From: JBIKVP01 sp044356745
GTDB lineage: Bacteria; Pseudomonadota; Alphaproteobacteria; Rhizobiales; Beijerinckiaceae
Direction of reading: 5' to 3'
Assembly (NCBI GenBank): GCA_044356745.1
Contig: JBIKVP010000017.1
Coordinates: 1-32,363 of the forward strand
Length of the DNA stretch: 32,363 nt
Below the pieces are notes generated by a model, which saw only the letters and a list, made by a program, of their open reading frames with translations, was not told the DNA's origin and searched no databases. How positions within the stretch are numbered: the first letter of the stretch is position 1; the number at the start of each line of letters is the position of its first letter. Positions 24,574 to 32,363 of the stretch are shown one piece after another. A program made the translations under genes and the position numbers.

Positions 24574-26415
24574 ATGACATATAACGAATCATATCATTTG
24601 CCTTTATCGCGTCGTGATCTCATGATTCTGACTGCTGGGGCTTTATGCGCTATTCCTTGTCATGTCCTGCGCGCGCAAGAGGCTCATTCAGACGGCAATA
24701 AAGCGCTTCATGGCATCGCGATGCATGGATCGCCTGCGCTTTCCGATGGGTTTAAGTCGCTTCCCTACGTAAACCCTGATGCGCTTAAAGGGGGTCGCCT
24801 CATCGTCGGACTTCAAGGCACATTTGATAGCCTTAATCCTTATATTGTAAAAGGTGTTGCTCCGGATATAGCGGCGAAGTTTGTCTGGCAAAGCCTTATG
24901 ATGCGCTCACTTGATGAGCCATTTTCACTTTATGGACTGGTCGCAAGCCGCGTGTTTATGCCCTCTCATCGGGGTTGGATTGCATTTGACATCAACCCTC
25001 AAGCACGGTTTTCAGATGGTCAGCCTTTAACACCGCATGATGTTCAACATTCTTTTGAATTGCTGAAAACCAAGGGAAAGCCGTTTTTTCGTACCACATA
25101 TGGCCGCATCGCAAACGTGACAATTTCTGAAAATACCATTCGTTTTGATATGAAAAATCGCGATGATCGCGAATTGCCGCTTTTGATTGCAACAATGCCA
25201 ATATTTGCAAAGCATACCACGCCCCTTGATCGCTTTGATGAAACCTCGCTCAATGCCCCGATTGGTTCAGGGCCATATAAAATCACTGATGTTAAAGTGG
25301 GAGAAAGCGTGCGCATTGAGCGTGATAAAAATTTTTGGGCAAAAGATTTACCCTTGCTGCGCGGCCTCTATAATTTTGATGACATACGTTATGATTTTTA
25401 CCGCGATGCAAATACGCTTTTTGAAGCGTTTAAATCAGGGCTTTATGACTACCGCCTTGAAAATGACCCTGGCCGTTGGCGTACCGGCTATGCGATTCCA
25501 GCCGTAACAGAGGGACGGATCACGGTTGAGGAAGTGCCTAATCGCTTGCCTAAGGGCATGAATGCACTGGTCTTTAATACACGGCGCGCGGTTTTTCAAA
25601 ATGTCAAAGTGCGTGAAGCGCTAAGCATGATGTTTGATTTTTCGTGGGTGAACCGCAATCTTTATTCAGAAGCGTATCGCCCGACACGCAGCTATTTTGA
25701 AGGCTCAGATTTGTCCTCAATCGGTCAGCCTCCAACACCTTTTGAGAGCCAGATTCTTGCGCCCTATCTCACGAAAATCAAACCGGACATCTTTGAAGGC
25801 ACATGGAAGCCCTATTCGCCTGATGGAACAGGCCGCGATCGAGATCAAGCACGAGCAGCTTTAAAGCTGCTTCAGGAGGCAGGATACATGCTTGCTGAAG
25901 GGGAGCTGATTAACCAGCAAAGTCGTGCACCATTTATTTTTGAAATGATGGTGACCTCACGTGGGCAAGAACGTTTAGCGCTTAATTACGCGAGCGCTTT
26001 AACGCGCATCGGCATCACAGTTCAGGTGCGCATGGTCGATGATGTGCAGTTCTGGCGTCGACTCTCAACTTTTGATTATGATATGGTTCCCTATAACTGG
26101 ACAGGCTCCCCCTCTCCCGGAGGAGAGCAGTGGAACCGATGGGGAGCGCAAAGCGCTGATCGTCAAGGCTCCCTCAATTATGCTGGAGCCAAATCTGAAG
26201 CGATTGATGCGTGCATTCGTGCACTCTTGGCTGCTCAGTCGCGTGAGGATTTTGTTTCCGCTGTAAGAGCACTTGACCGCGTTTTATTGTCTGGATTTTA
26301 TGCTATTCCACTTTTTCACGCCCCAGGACAATGGTTAGCGATGCGCTCAAACATTAAACGCCCGCTGTCCACACCTCTTTTCGGTGTCAATATTGAAACG
26401 CTGTGGAGCGTGTAG
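24574..26415 (+). CDS. Extracellular solute-binding protein, family 5 (YejA-like peptide binding protein)
   Basis: This periplasmic binding protein belongs to the oligopeptide/dipeptide class and most resembles YejA: GSPALSDGFKSLPYVNPDALKGGRL at the N-terminus, NAPIGSGPYKI, and GMNALVFNTRRAVFQNVKVREALSMMFDFSWVNRNL with SYFEGSDLSS. A signal sequence with a possible twin-arginine motif SRRDLM (12-17) and ALCAIPCHVLRAQEA opens the protein. The frame is open to a TTG at 24532, but ATG 24574 (613 residues) is more likely. It is divergent from ccmC and has no permease or ATPase genes after it, so its partners (yejB, yejE, yejF) must be elsewhere. Confidence 0.87.
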   Translation: MTYNESYHLPLSRRDLMILTAGALCAIPCHVLRAQEAHSDGNKALHGIAMHGSPALSDGFKSLPYVNPDALKGGRLIVGLQGTFDSLNPYIVKGVAPDIAAKFVWQSLMMRSLDEPFSLYGLVASRVFMPSHRGWIAFDINPQARFSDGQPLTPHDVQHSFELLKTKGKPFFRTTYGRIANVTISENTIRFDMKNRDDRELPLLIATMPIFAKHTTPLDRFDETSLNAPIGSGPYKITDVKVGESVRIERDKNFWAKDLPLLRGLYNFDDIRYDFYRDANTLFEAFKSGLYDYRLENDPGRWRTGYAIPAVTEGRITVEEVPNRLPKGMNALVFNTRRAVFQNVKVREALSMMFDFSWVNRNLYSEAYRPTRSYFEGSDLSSIGQPPTPFESQILAPYLTKIKPDIFEGTWKPYSPDGTGRDRDQARAALKLLQEAGYMLAEGELINQQSRAPFIFEMMVTSRGQERLALNYASALTRIGITVQVRMVDDVQFWRRLSTFDYDMVPYNWTGSPSPGGEQWNRWGAQSADRQGSLNYAGAKSEAIDACIRALLAAQSREDFVSAVRALDRVLLSGFYAIPLFHAPGQWLAMRSNIKRPLSTPLFGVNIETLWSV

Positions 26416-26532
26416 GCATACTCAATCATGATCCTGTTGTGGATGATTCGAGATAAGTGTTTTTCGTGTGTGCGTGAATCGTTTTAAATTGTGTTACTTT
26501 TTTTGACTTCTTCCTGAAGGTTATTTTGCCCC

Positions 26533-27834
26533 ATGCGTGCAGTTCTTGCGGATGTCAATGCGCCGAGAATAAAACAAGACAATCGACGGATTGATCTTGA
26601 TATTCCCCCTTTACTAGAAGCGGCCTCGCGCACGTTTCCCGGACGGCTGGCTGTTGAAGGGCTGGATCAACTGGATGGTTCACGCTCGCCGTATGACAGC
26701 GCGATGGATTTACAGCGTTTGCGAGAGAGGGCGCGATGTGTCGCACATCTTCTCACGCGCTTGCGTCTTGCACCTGGTGCGCCTGTCGCTGTTGTCTTGC
26801 CAAACTGTCCTGAAGCGATGATCACACTACATGGCATTCTGATGGCTGGATACTCGCCGCTGTTTTTGCCAGTTACCATGTCAGAAGAAGATGTGCGGGT
26901 TGCGTTAGAGCGCAATGCGGTTCCTGCACTGATTACAGTCACGAATATTGGGACACTTAAACCCGCTGAAGCGATGCGCCAAGTTGCCGCGCGTTATTTT
27001 GGCTTGCGCTTCCTGATGGCGTTTGGTGACACTCCCCCCGATGGTGTACTCTCGCTTGATCGCTTGCCAGAAGCGCCTGAAACCTTGTCAGAGCGTCCAC
27101 TGGATGCCGCCCATATACTCACCTACGATCAACAAACAAAAGAATGCGTTGTTCGCACAGGGGAAGATTTGATCGCCGCAGGTTTATCCGTTGCGGCCAC
27201 AGCAGCCATTAAACCCGGACATCGCATTATCAGTTTACTTGCACCCGATGATTTAACAGGGATCGTAACCGGTCCTGTTCTCTCGCTTGTTGCGGGGGCA
27301 ACCTTGCAAACACTGGCTCAATTTAATTCTGAGCATCTCATCGCGGCTTTAGAAGATAAGCAGCGCGTTCATATTATTGCGCCAGCATGGCTTGAGCCTG
27401 CATTAGTAGCCTCAGACTTAATGGCGTTGCCATGGGTTGTGAGCGTCATGTTCGTTCATAATACACCGTGGACGTGGCAATCACGCGGCGATTATGACCC
27501 ATCCGGTGTCTATAACACCAAATTGATTGATCTACTCAATGTTGCTGATGAAGCAGTGTTTGTCGCACCGCGCATTGAAACCGTAAACGGTGGCTGGCCA
27601 ATTGATCAAGTTGTGCCTAAGCTCTCAACGGGTGTGATGCTGGTAAGTGCGCGCACAATGAACGGGCAACTTGAAATTCGCGGACGTGGGGCTGTACTTA
27701 AACGTATGCGCGGTTTTTCTCCCACGGAAGTATGGAGCCGCGATCCTCATGAATGGCGCACAACAGCACTTCAAGCGCATGTTGTCGACGGCTATATTCA
27801 CCGCATCGAATTCTCAAGACGCCGCGACACATAA
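26533..27834 (+). CDS. Degenerate AMP-binding (acyl-CoA synthetase-like) protein
   Basis: The N-terminal 150 residues look like the ANL adenylate-forming fold: LRERARCVAHLLTRLRLAPGAPVAVVLPNCPEAMITLHGILMAGYSPLFLPVTMSEEDVRVALE is the typical first subdomain, and later LSLVAGATLQTLAQFNSEHLIAALEDKQRVHIIAPAWLEPAL matches the second. The ATP/phosphate loop (TSGTTGxPKG) should follow ILTYD, but ILTYDQQTKECVVRTGEDL stands there, with none of the loop's Ser/Thr/Gly. At 433 residues the C-terminal lid domain is short or missing. An active ligase is therefore unlikely; a binding or regulatory role is possible. A GAAGG lies about 13 bases before the ATG. It is 117 bases after the binding-protein gene and just before metH. 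Confidence 0.65.
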   Translation: MRAVLADVNAPRIKQDNRRIDLDIPPLLEAASRTFPGRLAVEGLDQLDGSRSPYDSAMDLQRLRERARCVAHLLTRLRLAPGAPVAVVLPNCPEAMITLHGILMAGYSPLFLPVTMSEEDVRVALERNAVPALITVTNIGTLKPAEAMRQVAARYFGLRFLMAFGDTPPDGVLSLDRLPEAPETLSERPLDAAHILTYDQQTKECVVRTGEDLIAAGLSVAATAAIKPGHRIISLLAPDDLTGIVTGPVLSLVAGATLQTLAQFNSEHLIAALEDKQRVHIIAPAWLEPALVASDLMALPWVVSVMFVHNTPWTWQSRGDYDPSGVYNTKLIDLLNVADEAVFVAPRIETVNGGWPIDQVVPKLSTGVMLVSARTMNGQLEIRGRGAVLKRMRGFSPTEVWSRDPHEWRTTALQAHVVDGYIHRIEFSRRRDT

Positions 27835-27908
27835 GGGCTGATCTCTTTTTCAAAAAGCTCTTTTAAAAGCGCACGTAAATACGAATGTCCGTTTTGACAA
27901 AACATGCG

Positions 27909-27962
27909 TTGAGACGCATATGTATCTCTTATTATGATGATTTGGCACACTGTACGTGTGCC
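27909..27962 (+). promoter_or_regulatory. Putative metH promoter and 5'-terminal leader hairpin
   Basis: TTGAGA (27909-27914) and TATGAT (27933-27938), 18 bases apart, form a good promoter. Transcription would begin around 27945, at the edge of a perfect hairpin GGCACAC (27944-27950) with GTGTGCC (27956-27962). The -35 overlaps another inverted repeat, ATGCGT (27904-27909) with ACGCAT (27914-27919). The features fit either an operator or an mRNA 5' cap hairpin. I see no cobalamin, SAM-II or SAH riboswitch signature. Confidence 0.4.
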
Positions 27963-27987
27963 GATAACACATCACTTTAGAGGTTCT

Positions 27988-30900
27988 ATGCATCCCTTCG
28001 TTCATCGCTCCCATCCCCTTTATGAAACTGCTCAAGAGCGCATTTTGATTCTTGACGGCGCGATGGGGACAGAAATTCAGAATCTCAAATTCACGGAAGA
28101 GGATTTTCGTGGGACACGCTTCAAGGATCACGCGCACGATCTGAAAGGCAATAACGATATTCTCGCTCTGACCCGTCCTGAAGCGATACGCGATATTCAC
28201 TTAAGCTATTTTCTCAGCGGTGCGGATATTGTGGAAACCAACACGTTTTCAGGCACATCCATCGCCCAAGCCGATTATCATTTGGAGCACATCGTTCACG
28301 ATCTGAACGTGGCGTGTGCGCAGGTGGCTAAGGAAGCCGCTCGCATCGCCGAACAGCAAGACGGCAAAAAACGCTATGTCGCAGGCGCGATTGGCCCCAC
28401 CAACCGCACGCTATCAATCTCGCCCGATGTGAATAACCCGGGTTTTCGCGCCGTGACATTTGATCAGGTACGTGATGCCTATATCGAGCAAGTCATTGGC
28501 TTGATTGAGGGCGGCGTTGATATTCTGCTGATTGAAACGATCTTTGACACCCTCAATGCGAAAGCGGCGATTGTTGCATGCCAAACCGTGCTTGAGGAGC
28601 GCGGCCTTGATCTGCCGATTATGATTTCTGGCACAATCACGGACTTATCGGGTCGCACCCTCTCAGGCCAGACACCAAGCGCGTTCTGGTATTCCATGCG
28701 TCATGCGAACCCGCTCTCAATCGGCCTAAACTGTGCTCTTGGCGCTAAAGAAATGCGCGCGCACATTCAAGAGCTGTCGCGCGTGGCAGATACGCTGGTG
28801 TGTGCGTATCCCAATGCGGGATTGCCCAATGAATTTGGCATGTATGATGAAAGCCCTGAAGCCATGGCTCAGCTTGTGGGTGAGTTTGCCGATAGTGGCC
28901 TCGTGAATATTGTCGGCGGCTGTTGCGGCTCAACACCTGCCCACATCAAGGCGATTGCGGAGCGGGTGAAGGGACTCAAACCGCGTATGACCTCGACTCC
29001 CCCTGTGAAAATGCGCCTGTCAGGTTTAGAGCCGTTTGTACTGGATGAGACGATTCGGTTTGTGAATGTGGGCGAGCGCACAAACGTTACAGGTTCAGCG
29101 AAATTTCGCAAACTCATCACCAATGGCGATTATAATGCCGCCCTAGACGTAGCGCGGGATCAGGTGGCGAACGGTGCGCAGATTATCGATGTGAATATGG
29201 ATGAGGGCTTGCTTGATTCCGAGAAAGCGATGGTGGAATTCTTGAACCTCGCCATGGCAGAGCCTGACATCGCCCGCGTGCCGGTGATGGTGGATTCCTC
29301 CAAGTTTCATGTCATCGAAGCAGGCCTCAAGTGCTTGCAGGGTAAGGCGATTGTCAACTCAATCTCCATGAAAGAGGGCGTGGAGAAATTTATTCAAGAG
29401 GCCAAAATTTGCCGCTCTTACGGCGCTGCCGTGGTGGTAATGGCGTTTGATGAGGTGGGTCAAGCCGATACGTTGGAACGCAAGGTCGAGATTTGCCAAC
29501 GGGCGTACAAAATCCTCACCGAACAAGTGGGCTTTCCGCCCGAGGACATCATCTTTGATCCCAACGTCTTTGCCGTGGCGACAGGCATTGAAGAGCATAA
29601 CGGCTATGGCGTCGCCTTCATTGAGGCCACACGTCAGATCACGCAAACGTGTCCACACGTACACATCTCAGGCGGCATTTCCAACCTCTCATTCTCGTTC
29701 AGAGGCAATGAACCTGTACGCGAGGCGATGCACGCGGTGTTTCTCTATCACGCCATTCAAGTCGGCATGGATATGGGGATCGTCAACGCCGGTCAGCTTG
29801 CGGTCTATGATGAGATTGATCCTGAACTTCGAGAATTGTGCGAAGATGTGGTGCTTAATCGGCGTGATGACGCCACAGAGCGTCTGCTTGATGCAGCTCC
29901 TCGTTTCAAAGGCGATGGTAAGGGAAGCGTCAATCATGCTGATCTCACATGGCGTGAGCAGGACGTGAACAAACGCATCGAACATGCGCTCGTCAATGGC
30001 ATCACAGAATTTATTGAAACAGATACCGAAGAAGCACGCAAAGGGGTGGAGCGCCCACTTCACGTGATTGAAGGCCCTCTTATGGCGGGCATGAACGTGG
30101 TGGGTGATCTGTTCGGTTCGGGCAAGATGTTTTTGCCGCAGGTGGTGAAATCCGCCCGTGTCATGAAACAGGCGGTAGCCTACTTAGAGCCGTTTATGGC
30201 GAAAGAGCGCGAAGAATCGGGCATTGCCGACAAGCCCGCCGCCGGCAAAATCATCATGGCCACCGTCAAGGGCGATGTGCATGATATTGGCAAAAACATC
30301 GTTGGCGTGGTGCTCGCGTGTAATAATTACGAGGTGATTGATCTGGGCGTGATGGTACCCGCCGCTAAAATTCTTGCCGCCGCCAAAGAGCACAACGCGG
30401 ATATTATCGGCTTGTCAGGTTTGATTACACCGTCCCTTGATGAAATGGTGTTTGTGGCCTCCGAGATGGAGCGTGAAGGGTTTAACTTGCCCCTCCTCAT
30501 TGGTGGTGCGACCACCAGCCGCGTGCACACGGCGGTGAAAATTCATCCCCATTACCACAAAGGGCAAACGATTTATGTCACCGACGCAAGCCGCGCCGTG
30601 GGTGTGGTGTCTGCATTGCTCTCGGAGGATCAAAAGGGCGATTATATTTCAACCATTCAAGCGGAATATAAGAAGGTGGCCGATGCTCACGCGCGTTCAG
30701 AAGCCGATAAGCAACGTCTACCCCTCGCCAAAGCACGCGCGAATGCTCTCAAGATTGACTGGAGCGCTTATACGCCGACTAAACCCACATTTACGGGAAC
30801 GCGGGTGTTTCGCACCTATGATGTAGCCGAGCTTGTGCCCTACATTGACTGGACACCGTTCTTCCAGACATGGGAGCTTAAAGGGCGCTACCCCGCGATT

Positions 30901-31722
30901 TTAACCGATGAAAAGCAGGGCGAAGCAGCGCGACAACTGTTTGAAGATGCGCAAAAGATGCTTAAACGCATCGTGGATGAGCGCTGGTTTGCGCCGAAAG
31001 CCGTGATTGGCTTTTGGCCTGCAAACGCGATCGGCGATGATATGGTGCTTTATAAGGGCGATGCGCGCGGTGAAGAACTCGCGCGTTTTCATGGCCTTCG
31101 CCAACAGCTATCAAAACGCGATGGCAGGCCGAATGTGAGCATTTCCGATTTCCTTGCCCCTAAGGAGAGCGGTGTGAAGGACTACATCGGAGCGTTTGTG
31201 GTCACCGCAGGACCAGAAGAAGCACGAATTGCCGAAAAATTTGAGCGCCTCAATGATGATTACAATTCTATTCTGGTGAAAGCCTTGGCTGATCGCATTG
31301 CGGAAGCGTTTGCCGAGCGCATGCATGAGCGTGTGCGCAAAGAATTTTGGGGGCATGGCGCAGATGAAGCGTTCTCGCCTGATGAACTCGCGAATGAACC
31401 CTACAAGGGCATCCGCCCTGCGCCTGGCTATCCCGCACAGCCTGATCATACGGAAAAAGTCACGTTGTTTCAGCTGCTGGATGCACAAAAACAGGTGGGC
31501 GTCACACTCACGGAAAGCTATGCGATGTGGCCAAGCTCATCCGTCTCTGGCCTTTATCTTGCACATCCAGAGGCGTATTATTTTGGCGTTGCCAAAATCG
31601 AGCGCGATCAAGTGGAAGACTACGCCGTGCGCAAAGGCATGAGCGTATCAGAGGTTGAACGCTGGCTCTCTCCAATATTGAATTACGACCCGGCGGCGTA
31701 TGTGATGGTTGCGGCAGAGTAA
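27988..31722 (+). CDS. metH: Cobalamin-dependent methionine synthase MetH
   Basis: MetH transfers a methyl group from 5-methyltetrahydrofolate through cobalamin to homocysteine, making methionine. All modules are present in order: homocysteine domain starting ILILDGAMGTEIQ with zinc cysteines near residues 248 and 312-313 (GLNCALG, GGCCGS); folate domain from about 356 (VNVGERTNVTGSAKFRKLI); cobalamin cap and B12 domain with the lower-ligand histidine in DVHDIGKNIVG (about 762-772); and the SAM reactivation domain with TWELKGRYPAIL and RPAPGYPAQPDHTEK (about 1141). The frame opens at 27934, but ATG 27988 has AGAGG just upstream and gives the usual N-terminus (1244 residues). By eye it is richer in G and C than the genes before it. 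Confidence 0.97.
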   Translation: MHPFVHRSHPLYETAQERILILDGAMGTEIQNLKFTEEDFRGTRFKDHAHDLKGNNDILALTRPEAIRDIHLSYFLSGADIVETNTFSGTSIAQADYHLEHIVHDLNVACAQVAKEAARIAEQQDGKKRYVAGAIGPTNRTLSISPDVNNPGFRAVTFDQVRDAYIEQVIGLIEGGVDILLIETIFDTLNAKAAIVACQTVLEERGLDLPIMISGTITDLSGRTLSGQTPSAFWYSMRHANPLSIGLNCALGAKEMRAHIQELSRVADTLVCAYPNAGLPNEFGMYDESPEAMAQLVGEFADSGLVNIVGGCCGSTPAHIKAIAERVKGLKPRMTSTPPVKMRLSGLEPFVLDETIRFVNVGERTNVTGSAKFRKLITNGDYNAALDVARDQVANGAQIIDVNMDEGLLDSEKAMVEFLNLAMAEPDIARVPVMVDSSKFHVIEAGLKCLQGKAIVNSISMKEGVEKFIQEAKICRSYGAAVVVMAFDEVGQADTLERKVEICQRAYKILTEQVGFPPEDIIFDPNVFAVATGIEEHNGYGVAFIEATRQITQTCPHVHISGGISNLSFSFRGNEPVREAMHAVFLYHAIQVGMDMGIVNAGQLAVYDEIDPELRELCEDVVLNRRDDATERLLDAAPRFKGDGKGSVNHADLTWREQDVNKRIEHALVNGITEFIETDTEEARKGVERPLHVIEGPLMAGMNVVGDLFGSGKMFLPQVVKSARVMKQAVAYLEPFMAKEREESGIADKPAAGKIIMATVKGDVHDIGKNIVGVVLACNNYEVIDLGVMVPAAKILAAAKEHNADIIGLSGLITPSLDEMVFVASEMEREGFNLPLLIGGATTSRVHTAVKIHPHYHKGQTIYVTDASRAVGVVSALLSEDQKGDYISTIQAEYKKVADAHARSEADKQRLPLAKARANALKIDWSAYTPTKPTFTGTRVFRTYDVAELVPYIDWTPFFQTWELKGRYPAILTDEKQGEAARQLFEDAQKMLKRIVDERWFAPKAVIGFWPANAIGDDMVLYKGDARGEELARFHGLRQQLSKRDGRPNVSISDFLAPKESGVKDYIGAFVVTAGPEEARIAEKFERLNDDYNSILVKALADRIAEAFAERMHERVRKEFWGHGADEAFSPDELANEPYKGIRPAPGYPAQPDHTEKVTLFQLLDAQKQVGVTLTESYAMWPSSSVSGLYLAHPEAYYFGVAKIERDQVEDYAVRKGMSVSEVERWLSPILNYDPAAYVMVAAE

Positions 31723-31738
31723 TGTTTTATACTGCGCC

Positions 31739-32026
31739 TTAAACTTTTTCTTTTTCAAAATAACCATTTGGAAAATTTTTTTTAAATAGTGGAATGAGCA
31801 TTAAATAAAATTCATTTTTGATATTATTATTAATATCTTCTTCTCTTCCTTGAATATAATTAGAAATCTTTTCATAGAAAATTTGATTTAAATCATTAAG
31901 CTGTCCTTCAACAGCTTTAACAAGATTTAAGTGATTTTTCATTATTCTAAGTTTTTTCTTATTTATGGAATCATCACATAATTCTAAATAGCCTTGAAGC
32001 CAAATAATAAATTCAGAATTTTTCAT
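31739..32026 (-). CDS. Small AT-rich protein of unknown function (phage-like)
   Basis: This is a 95-residue protein with N-terminus NSEFIIWLQGYLELCDD, then KKLRIMKNHLNLVKAVEG. Short proteins with WLxGYLEL and IIKNHLxLV words occur in tailed-phage genomes as I remember them, but I cannot name a function. The gene is real in appearance: GGAG lies 8 bases before the ATG, and it begins 3 bases after the stop of the gene upstream, so the two are coupled. Base composition is about 30% GC by eye, far from metH next to it, which suggests transfer from a phage or plasmid. Confidence 0.6.
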   Translation of the reverse strand: MKNSEFIIWLQGYLELCDDSINKKKLRIMKNHLNLVKAVEGQLNDLNQIFYEKISNYIQGREEDINNNIKNEFYLMLIPLFKKNFPNGYFEKEKV

Positions 32027-32029
32027 CTG

Positions 32030-32314
32030 CTACTCCGGCTCTAATTCACCACGATGTATCGCCATGAAATAATCTTGATCACCATCATAAGTTGGATCAA
32101 TATCATGAATAAATATACTTTGCTGCAACAAATTAATTGCATTAAATGATGATTTTTTATCAAAAATTGTCAAAGTAAGCCATATTTGTATTGGATATTG
32201 AAGATTTATAGGAACGAGAAATTTTCTTGCTTTGAGATCATTTAGTTGCTTATACCCCTCACATTTGAAGAGTTGGTGTCTGAAGTATTTTGAAGTTATC
32301 GGATAGGCGGTCAA
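32030..32314 (-). CDS. Small AT-rich protein of unknown function, 5' end within the repeat
   Basis: This 94-codon frame starts at a TTG inside the inverted repeat; its first 21 residues come from the repeat and only the rest (KQLNDLKARKFLVP...GELEPE) is unique. The upstream frame has a stop (TGA) inside the repeat, so the original start has probably been lost and the gene is truncated like the one at the other end of the window. It is followed 3 bases later by the next small gene. I do not recognise it; the tail resembles a short phage-type or immunity-type protein only in size and acidity (HDIDPTYDGDQDYF). Confidence 0.45.
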   Translation of the reverse strand: MTAYPITSKYFRHQLFKCEGYKQLNDLKARKFLVPINLQYPIQIWLTLTIFDKKSSFNAINLLQQSIFIHDIDPTYDGDQDYFMAIHRGELEPE

Positions 32315-32363
32315 CCCATAATCGTGCTTTTTGCGGAAAAGTGGTATTCAGGAAGCCAAGGAT
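32251..32363 (-). mobile_element. Right copy of inverted repeat, probable end of a mobile element
   Basis: Exact reverse complement of 10-122. On the minus strand it repeats the open frame that ends with a TGA at 32259-32261, again 8 bases from the boundary. It lies at the edge of the AT-rich tail and interrupts the small gene there. Copies in opposite orientation at both ends, with the 3' ends pointing inward, are what an assembly breaking inside two copies of one insertion sequence would leave. Confidence 0.55.

Noticed and set aside
27835..27987. Cobalamin or SAM-type riboswitch before metH
   Set aside because: Only about 40 bases lie between the likely transcription start and the ATG, and no conserved B12-box or SAM-II/SAH motif is visible.
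31111..31488. 125-codon antisense frame within metH
   Set aside because: It lies fully inside metH on the opposite strand; long antisense frames are expected in GC-richer coding sequence, and the product has no domain I recognise.

Overview
The window looks like one chromosomal contig from an alphaproteobacterium, most likely in or near the Hyphomicrobiales (Rhizobiales). Support comes from a cpaB-cpaC-cpaD-cpaE-cpaF-tadB-tadC pilus cluster in the order usual for that group, a DUF2865 protein (a family I associate with Rhizobiales), a thiO-thiS-thiG-thiF thiazole cluster, ccmC with a tiny ccmD, and cobalamin-dependent metH. By eye the base composition is close to 50% GC, low for free-living relatives. 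No tRNA, rRNA or CRISPR array was seen.

Layout: (1) 1-122 is one copy of a repeat whose inverted copy ends the window at 32251-32363. It truncates a spermidine-synthase-like membrane gene (to 1253). (2) 1254-1441 holds a palindromic repeat-like element. (3) On the minus strand lie typA (1442-3271), a small secreted Ser/Asn-rich protein (3397-3663), the sulfurtransferase sseA (3726-4556) and the Tad secretion genes tadC to cpaB (4583-12723), then gltD (12960-14405). (4) 14406-15014 is a long non-coding stretch with palindromes and a possible structured RNA, followed by the plus-strand DUF2865 gene. (5) On the minus strand livF-livG-livM-livH (16525-20335) encode a branched-chain amino acid ABC permease and ATPases. 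(6) thiF-rhodanese, thiG, thiS and thiO (20443-23428) follow, joined by a 4-base overlap to ccmD-ccmC (to 24364). (7) On the plus strand are a YejA-like binding protein, a degenerate AMP-binding protein, and metH with its own promoter and leader hairpin. (8) The last 640 bases are strongly AT-rich, carry two small coupled genes of unknown function, and run into the second repeat copy.

Functional links: the Tad genes supply the motor, platform, secretin and pilotin of a Flp pilus, but the pilin, prepilin peptidase and TadD/E/F are not here. The thi genes make the thiazole half of thiamine: ThiO oxidises glycine, ThiF charges ThiS with sulfur, and ThiG closes the ring. The liv system has no binding protein here, the YejA-like binding protein has no permease, gltD has no gltB, and ccmC has no ccmAB, so several pathways are split in this genome.

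The most unusual observations are the inverted repeats that break a gene at each end (probably outward-lying copies of one mobile element), the rhodanese-fused ThiF that has lost its usual zinc cysteines, the AMP-binding-fold protein without its ATP loop, the non-coding region before DUF2865, and a 14-base palindromic motif shared by the cpaB and DUF2865 upstream regions. I found no clearly new multi-gene system.
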